This document shows, one piece after another, positions 50,301-59,300 of a stretch of 64,000 nucleotides of DNA. The number at the start of each line of letters is the position of its first letter. The first letter of the stretch is position 1. The stretch is from Allolobophora icterica (Eukaryota > Annelida > Clitellata > Crassiclitellata > Lumbricidae): contig OY744605.1 in assembly GCA_963556255.1 (NCBI GenBank), positions 38,473,108 through 38,537,107 of the forward strand. Direction: 5' to 3'. The notes below the pieces were generated by a model that saw only the letters and a list, made by a program, of their open reading frames with translations, was not told where the DNA came from and did not search any database. Made by a program: the position numbers and the translations under genes.

Positions 50301-53300
50301 TCCCTGCTGTCTTTGCCTATGGGACAGCAGGGACAAGGTGCACTACCACAGGCGGGACTGGCCTCAGCAGACCGAGTTCTCTGTGGGAAGGAACATCATC
50401 AAGTGGGAGCCACAGATGGACCCCAAAAGGTGCTTATGTCACCAATGTACATCAAACTGAGCCTTATGAAACAATTTATCACAGCTCCAGGTAAGGAGTT
50501 GGTGGCAGCCTTCATGTACCTTCAAGACTCCTTCCCTAAACTGTCTAAGGCAAAGGTCAAAGCCAGTGTCTTTTTCGGCCCACAGATAAAGAAGACACTA
50601 GAGTGCAAAGAATTCTGCAAGAAGCTCACTAGGAAGGAGAAACCGACTTCAAACAGCTTTGTCGCAGTGGTTAGGGGCTTCCTGGGGAATCAAAAGGCCA
50701 AAAACTAGGTGGAGCGGGTTGAGACTCTTGTGAACTATGGAAAAATGGGCTGCAGATGCCCCTCAAAGTTCACATCCCTGAAGCTCATCTTCATAACTTC
50801 AAGGAGAACATGGGAGCATACTCGGAGGAGCAAGGTGTCCACCAGGACATATTGGACTTTGAATGTCGCTACAAAGGACAGTATATAACGAGAACACGAT
50901 GGAAGATTGGGAGACTACATTTGGGGCTTGATTCACGTGAAAGTGATTTACAGTATAATCATAAATCTTGAAAAATTACTCACTTGTAATCTATGTGGTA
51001 ATTTTTGTATTACTGTAGTGTAAATACATGTTAATTTTGATTCATATATTGTTTTTCTGAGTTTATGTGAACAAAAAGATGCAAATTCTCACGTTTTTCA
51101 TAGGAAATAGGTAAATTTTAAAATATGACTGTCCTGAGTACAAAAGCATATTTTGAAGGGAATAGCAGCCATTTTCTATACTTTCAAGGCTTAAGCAAGT
51201 AGTACCCAGGAACACAAATTGTTACCTAGTTATACACAGTGTCCCGATGAAAAGTAGGCCCCAAGAAAAAGTGTCATAACTCGGTCAAAACTTTTAGCAT
51301 TTGCCTGAAATTTTAAAAACAACAGTAGCCATATTACCACCAAATCGTAACGCTGTTTGGAAATGTTAGTGAGTTTGTAAAGTTTATGAATGTTTGAGAT
51401 GCAGTACTGAAAAGGGGAAATTTCCAACATACAAGAGCCATAAGGAAGTGAAGTTCAGCTAGAGCTGGTGTTCAAAATGTCCTCCTTGTTCACGGACACA
51501 CGACGGTAGACGTGGATGCCACTGTTTGATGGCCCGGTCGATGATCACGTGGTCAAACAGCTGCCACTCTTCAATCAGACGATCAACGGTGATCAACGTC
51601 ACGAATGCGGGAACGATAAACGCGCTCCTCCAGTACACTCCAGATTTGATAGTCAACTGGATCGAGGTCTGGACTGTTGGGCAGCCACCGCTGCAGGGAT
51701 ATGAAGTCGGGTGTCTCCCGGGACAGCAGAGCAATGGTCTCATGTGCTCGGTGCACAGGGGTACTGTCTTGTTGAATGTGAAGTAGCCGCCCGATGAAAA
51801 GTAGACCCCTAAACGTTTGTCAAAAATGTGTATGTTGGAAATTTCCCCTCTTCAGTACTGCATCTCGAACGTTGATAAACTTGACAAACTCACCAACATT
51901 TCCAAACGGCGTTATGATTTGGTGGTAATATGGCTAGTGTTGTTGTTTTTAAAATATCAGGCAAATGCTAAACATTTTGACCAAGTTATGACACTTTTTC
52001 TTGGGATCTACTTTTCATCAGGACACAGTGTATATTATCTTCAGGTATTAACTTTGTAAACGAGCCAGCAGAGTCCTTAGGGGGTCTATTTGACTCTTTT
52101 TGGCCGACTCATTGACCTGCATTGATATTGTGCATATATTACACAGTTAGGTTGTATCTGTGCTATCCTTAAGTTATACTTCTCATATGTTGGTGCTTGT
52201 GTGTGTGTGCACGCGCATGACTGCATGTGCGTGTGTGTGTGTGTGTCAATAAATAGGTCAATTGTCTGTTTTCTCTCCAGCAATCACCAGAATGTCTCAA
52301 AATGCTTTTATCTCACTGCTAATTTGCATCTTCACAGGCCTTCTAAAGTCTACTCGTAGCCTGCAATTGCATTCTTAATCGTACAGTAGAATGCAGTGAA
52401 ACCGTCAATTGCAACATAATGCTTAATTAACTTGACAAGTACTTTACTGTTATGCTAACTGGTGATTGGTTATTCCAACACCTAATTCCCTGTTGATTGT
52501 TAACCTGGAATGGCATAAGCAAGCATGAACTTATCATGCCTTGACCACAAACCAACCCTACTGCACATGCTGCTCAAACTTTTATAATAGGTTAACAGCA
52601 AACAACAATGCGTAAACAGCCAAGCAGTGATCAAGTCCAATTACCACAGATCCATCCTGAAATCGGCGATCTACTTCTGAATCAGTTGCAAGTTTGTCCT
52701 CTTCATTTGCCAAATACTCGTCAACATTTAAAGCACAGCTCAGTCTACAAGAATTTGAATACATCTGAAAATCTTATATGTTTAACTATATAACTTTGTA
52801 TGTCATATGTACCCATGTACATGAAAATATCTAATTGTTATTAATTTCAAGTATGTATGCACATATAATCGTATATATTCAAGCACATATGTATGCATGT
52901 ATGTACATATGTACCAGTAATACCAGTATGCATGTATGCATGAATAATATAAGTGTATAGATACATGTATGGTATTATGGTAAGTGTGGTGTGCATGTAT
53001 TGTATGGCATGCATGTATAATTGTATGTGTATACAAATAGAAAACCATATTTGCAGTGTGCCACTAAACCATATTAAACTTCATGAACATGCCATAGATT
53101 TGAATAGAAACTATTCAACTATTGTATGTGTATACAAATAGAAAACCATATTTGCAGTGTGCCACTAAACCATATTAAACTTCACTTGCAACCGACAATA
53201 GTGACACCTACAATGGCCAAGAACATATGACATAGTCAGTTAGTAAGCTGATCTGAACAAGTATGAGTGCATGTGAATTTCAAAATACATTTGTTAACAT

Positions 53301-56300
53301 TCAAAGTAAAGTTAAGAAAAATTCCATATTTCAAAACATCGAATAATCAATCAAAGGCTTAGTCCCAAAAGATGGATGAATGTTTGGGTAACAACCCTAA
53401 ACAACACATACATGATCCAGCAAACACATTTACTTCTACAGTAAGAAAAACAGAGTCCAAGTGACAGGAAATTTAACTTAATTTTGAATAAATTTAAATT
53501 TATTCAAAATAAGGTTACCTCACTACTGAATGACAAAGCACAGAACTCCTGTTTACAAACATTTAATGTAGGCCAAATGTTATGAAATTATGGCACTGGT
53601 ACATACTGGTGTTCCATGTAATCTGCACCAAATTTTTCTTTTGCAAACTTCTTCCAGAAACTGTCCAGTTTGCGTCTGTCTTTCGCCTTGAGTTTATTAC
53701 CTGCCTTGGCCGCCATCACCAAGAACTTATCCTGTGGAACGCGATACTGGTTGTCTGAAATTCAAAAGGTTGCTACCATAAGAACATTAAGACCAGAGTA
53801 GATTGCTTATTTAAAAATTCCTCAATTGGGGCATGGTGTAGTTTCTATTCAAATCTATGGCATGTTCATGAAGTTTAATATGCCCATATAGGCCTACGTT
53901 TTGGGAAAAATTAAAAATAAATAAATCACAAGTAAATATTCTGAATAAACATGAATAAACATTGCGACTCTTACTCTCTATCTTTTTTGGAGTCAGAGCG
54001 AGTGATTTTAAAAAGTTTCAGCAGGTTGCATGACACAAATCTGAATACATGAAAGCAACAGCAAAATGAAAAACTTTATTTTCTGCAAGAAAAGTCAGTC
54101 TTACACAAATAAAGGCATGGCATAAGGTCCATCTCAAGGCTAAAAACACAATAAATTCCCACCATTCACTGATGAGTTGAACCAAAGATATTGTGGGGTG
54201 AGGCAGCAGGCTCAGAAAGCCCATTACCAGTACCTGGTGCCTGAAATCTGAAGTAACACCACTCTACTTGCCAGTTACAATGATGCAAAGATTGTCACTT
54301 ACAATTATTATTACAAACACAAAACATTTAAGGTGTTTTATATACCATGACCAGTGCATGCAACAACTTACGAGGCAAAAGCGTAATGATAGTGTCGGCA
54401 GACTGTCCTGGTTCCAGAAAACCTGTGTGTGGCTTGACTCGATAACCCTCGCGCGAAGTTGTCTTTATCTGCAAATGTCATCACAAATAGGCCTACACTG
54501 TTGTACATTAAGCATACACACCAACACTTGCATGCCTTTCAGAGGTTCTTAAGACACTATACAGCTATCTTGAAACATACATGCATACAAACATACATAC
54601 AACTGTACAGAAAATGTATAATTATTATGTTCATGTATGCCTATACAGTCAGGCAACCACAGATGTCCAAGCCTTGTGAAACAAAGTCATTCTAGATCAC
54701 TTTCAAGTATTATCCCACGTAAAGTCGACTAATGATAGAGTAAAAAGCCATAAAGGCAGCACACATGTACACACAACTCGAAGTGAGATCCTAAGGTTGA
54801 AGGATATGTTAGCTTCGGCACAAACAAGACAACAGAAATCCACCAACAGGACATCTCTGTAAACCTCCCAACTTCCCTTAGTACTCATTCACTGACTCCC
54901 AAATGATGAACATCTGACTAAGCACCAGATGGCCTGGCATTCAATCAATATTCACCAATCTGTATACTAACCAGATTCGGTGCCTGCCAGCATCACAATT
55001 ACAGCTTCAAGCCACCACCTATGATTAGCCTTTCAAACACAAAGGATATTTATATCCAGGAATTAAGCTTTAACATCATCATCATCATCATCATCATCAT
55101 TTAATAAGGATGTATCTATCTACATAAACAAACTTCACATTTTTGGTGCATAACTCAAATATATAAGTCATAATCATCATTATCATCATAAAAATCATCA
55201 TCATTTTCTTGTTACCGTCATCTAATTATCAGAAAAAATATTTATCATCTGTACCTTGTATGTGACTGCAAAATCGGAAATGTTTCTGATTGTGATGTTT
55301 CTGGACATTCTCTTAATTGGAGAGTCGACATTAAAGACGAGTGTTCGACCTGGTCTGCATAGAAAGAAAAGCATATTTACCTGCTCATGAAATAAGACCA
55401 CTGGCACCAATTTCGACTTTGGGTGTTGCACATATGCTTCAAACTCTGCAGGTTGCTTTGGATAAGCACATACATGATATTCTCTGATTATTTTAGTGTA
55501 GTATGAAATGTTGTCTGCTGAAGAAAAAGCTGAAGGCGTTGCTGTTGAAATCGCAGAGTAACCACCAACAGAACGTTCAGACAAGAGTTAATGGCTAATT
55601 TAACTTATGGTAATTATGTTCCTCACTTTTGTTCAGTGGTCATGCACCTGTGGATGCAATAAATACCTCACCTGATAGCGACAAGGTTGCCGATATGTTC
55701 ATTCGGAAGTCTCCCAGATGTGTCCTGTTAAATCAGTTAACACACTGTTGTCTAATTAATTGTCAGAGACATTCTAGAAGAAGAGTTTAACACATTCGTC
55801 AAAAAAGATGAGCTTGGTAAGTAGACTAACAACACACATTATGCATACTTTATTCTACTGTAGCCTTTACAGGATTATTACACAGAAAGTTAAGTGAGTT
55901 TGCATGGAAGTGGTTGGAAACGAGAGAGGCATATTAGCCATTATAGAGGCATAATTTATTACAAGTATCTTCTGTGCAGCAGAAGCCTGTGAAAGGCAAT
56001 TTTGCAATATTTAAACAGTGGTGTAGGCCTATTGTAAGCTTAGCAGAAAGGTCTTTCAACATGTGGGGAGGTCGGGAGGGAAAACTGCTCTTTCGAAAGT
56101 GTGTATACTTCCCTTAAGAAGTCCATATAATAGCACTGCATAGAATCATAATTATTGCATTAAGCAAAACAATATTCCAAACTTCCACTAGCGGGTAATG
56201 ACTGATTCCCACTAGTTACTGAGTTCAGTTCCACACTAGTTTAGTGTAAACATTTTTTATTTGCTCGAACTGGTTTGGACTGCAGGGAACAACAATAGGC

Positions 56301-59300
56301 CTACTAGACTAGAGCCTCTCTTGTCAAACCAAAAGAGCTGAAAGTATTATTCACTCACTTATTCATATCTTCGTTTTGACTTCCTGCATCTGCGTGACTT
56401 AGCAACTCATTTTAAAACTGAACTGTTACCCATTTCTGCATTCTTTTGTGTAAAATGTTGGATCATCAGTTAAACAACAAGTCAGCCAATCTTGCAATGC
56501 ATCACCAAGGGCATAAAAATATGTGCACCGTGATGAGTAAAAAGTAAATGAATACCGCAGAAGAAATATAATGTCATCGAGCACCAAATAAGTTTTTCTG
56601 ATCTACAAAGCAGACACTGGCATAAACTTGTCCAAAATATTGGGGGGCATTTGGTTATTTATTCTACACTTGTTGCATTGGGTGTACAGTCCATCTCAAT
56701 TATTGGGGGGCACGTGCCCGGCTGCCCCCCAGAGTCTACGCCTATGGAAGCAGAGACAAATTTTGACAACACCTCATTCGTGACAATGTTATCCAAGAAC
56801 TCTTGATGGACATGTAAAATTGCCACATGGTTTAAGAAGCACTTTAGAGACATATAGTCGAATGCAAATATGTCATTAATCATCGGAGTGTGGAAAAACT
56901 GCATTCGGTAGAAGCTGATGAAGACAGAAATGATCAGTAGCAGTCGCACTAAATTTTCTACAGTTCCGAACAAGCACCATGTTTTCGGGGTCATCTCTCT
57001 TAGCACTTTAGCAGCATCTTGATGAGAAGTCAATGGCATTTGAACATACATGTGCAGTTCATTCTACAAATCAGCTCCAACACTACTGGAGAGCTCCAGA
57101 TAGTTGTGGCAGATTGAAGATATTTCTCCAGTCCAGATCATTTTCTCCAGTGTAAGTGACATCCCAGATTGCTCCATTTGGACCTTCACGTGACTCAGGA
57201 GCTGTTGGAAGAATTCAGGTGAGCGATCTAGTTCCAGGTCTTAAATCGTTGACTCAGTGGCTTCCTTTATTCCATACATAATTGTGCTCACCTCTTGAGA
57301 CTGCTGCATTCAAAGCTTCCAGCTTCTCACACACTAGGATTGGACAGAGCCTCAGGTCACTATCCAAGAAGCAACACTTTTTGGGCAAAGAAGCAGGTCA
57401 CACTGTTTGGGGTAACCTGGAACAAATTCAAGCATTTGCCCTAAATAGTTGAATACTCACCAAGGAGCAGTTTGTGGTGATTGGGGCTGGCGCCATAATA
57501 TTTATCACACAGCTTAGACGAATTTGTGGGTAGGGGAAACATTCCCTCCCCAAGCTTCAGCTATGCAGTACTCGAGTCCAGCCAAGGACTCGAGTCCGAC
57601 TCAAGACCGAGTTTCTGCGGACTCAGACTTGGATTCAGGCTGTAACGACTCGGACTCAAAATCCTTTGTCACAGCCAAGACCACTGTTCATGCAAGAACT
57701 TATGTGAACACCCTTCCGACCATCGCTACAGGCATCAGCCTGAACAAGTGCAATTATTCCGGCGCCAACCAGTTTCGAGCAGCAACAATAGAAACTAATG
57801 AAGTGAAGACGAGTATCATAAACAGACTGGGAAACAAAGGAGAGGCTCTCGAATCGACCTCCAGGGGTACATGTAGGCTCTATAGAGGCGAGCACGACCG
57901 AAGTACTAGGGCTTTTGATTTGTGAATAATTATTTATAGTTTTAATTTATTGCTTCGAATTAGCAGAAACTTGTATCGCCCTTTCCAGTGTAAAGAAGGA
58001 GCGAGGACATGACATTCTGTTGTCACAAGTGGGATCCCCTGGACTCGAATTTGACTGGCTGACTTGGTTTCCGGATCACAATTTCTGAGCAAAACAGGCA
58101 ACTGTATTGCCACTAGTACACTTACTTGCAGTTACAGAACTTTCCTACCAAGAGTGCACCTGTTAAATGTGTGTTTAGCAGTAGAATTTATATTATTGTG
58201 ACAGATTATTAACAAAACTTTACCTAATTTAGTGTTTTTTAAGTGTAACTTGGATAATTTACATTAAAAATTTTTTCTCCATAATTAGTGCTGTTAATTT
58301 GTTTTCCATAACACTAAACTGCATGTTTCAGTGTATTTTGATGTTGATGGACTTGGACTCGGATTTTGACTCGATCTTAGTGACTGGGACTTGAACATCT
58401 CTAGACAGGGGCATAACTTTGGTCTAAAAAGTTGGGGTACCAATTTCTTACATACACGAAGCAAGGCTGAGACTGGATCTCTGGGAAGGCACAATAAATA
58501 AAATATTGGGTTTTAGCGTCCGAAATTATTTACATTGCATGAGCGATGAAAATATTTATAAGTAAAACTCAAACTAGAAGTTGGAAGATTGATGAAAATA
58601 TTATTGAAACTAGAAGCTGGATCATCGATGAAAATATTACTTAAAAAAACACAAACTAGAAGTTGGAATTGCGATGAAAATATATCGTTTTAGCGCCGAT
58701 ATCGTTGCCATAGATGAGCAATGAAAACATTTCATAGTAAAAGTTAAACTAGAAGTTGGCAGATTGATGATAATATAGCTCACACTAGAAGCTGGTGAGT
58801 GAGGAAAATATAACTGAAACTAGAAGTTGGATGAACGATGATTATTTATTGTATTAATATTTATTGTATTATAACATTTCAATGAAATAATTTCGGACGC
58901 TAAAACCCAGGATTACCAAATATTGATTGGCATTGTTCAAAAAGTGGGGGGGGAAGGTACCCCAGGCCAAAAAGTGGGAGTACCCCTACAAATTACGCCC
59001 ATGCCTCTAGACTCGGACTTGCACTCGGCTTAGATGGACTCGGACTCGGCTTAGGCGCACCATGGACTCGACTGTAGACATCACGGCCACCCTCCCCGGG
59101 ATTTACGGCCCTGGTAATCTCCAAATCAGCCTCATTATATCATGAACTTAGTTATGGCTCATCATTATCCGCGCTATGGTAGTATCATAGTATGGTGTAT
59201 CCCCTCCGTTTACATGTTGTGGCCTATAGGGTCAAACGGTCAAACGGTAAATCCCATTATCCAACCCTGGAGGTCTTATGGATGTACGGTTTATAACTGG

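Larger units (their letters stand above)
52645..55724 (-). other. Core exons of the MSP domain and first linker exon
   Basis: Five exons carry the folded part. 55724-55672 (53 nt) ends in AG and joins 55354-55255, giving the Arg before PGRTLVFN. 54468-54372 starts IKTTSREGYRVKP; the KIKTT stretch aligns with the VAP segment that carries the FFAT-contacting Lys. 53754-53603 carries NQYRVPQDKFLVMAAKAGNK and a basic helix ending MEHQY. 52764-52645 is 40 codons, phase 0, starting MYSNSCRL and acidic (ANEEDKLATDSEVD). The 53603 donor (TAT/GTACCA) is weak. If it is not used, reading continues five codons to TAA at 53590-53588, giving a short soluble protein ending shortly after MEHQY. Confidence 0.85.

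Noticed and set aside
55222..55584. 120-codon minus ORF beginning MSERSVGGYSA
   Set aside because: Only its last third is MSP sequence. The true exon starts at the TATGCAG acceptor (55354), which joins in phase to 55672; the upstream part is intron.
56659..57051. 130-codon minus ORF in the first MSP-gene intron
   Set aside because: No family resemblance, no splice partners, and its end overlaps C/G-rich transposon-like sequence ('ggggggcacgtgcccggctg'). Possibly part of a transposon relic.
57524..57925. 133-codon Ser/Asp-rich plus ORF
   Set aside because: Its first half is the translated GACTCG subrepeat of a transposon end and the rest has no recognisable domain.
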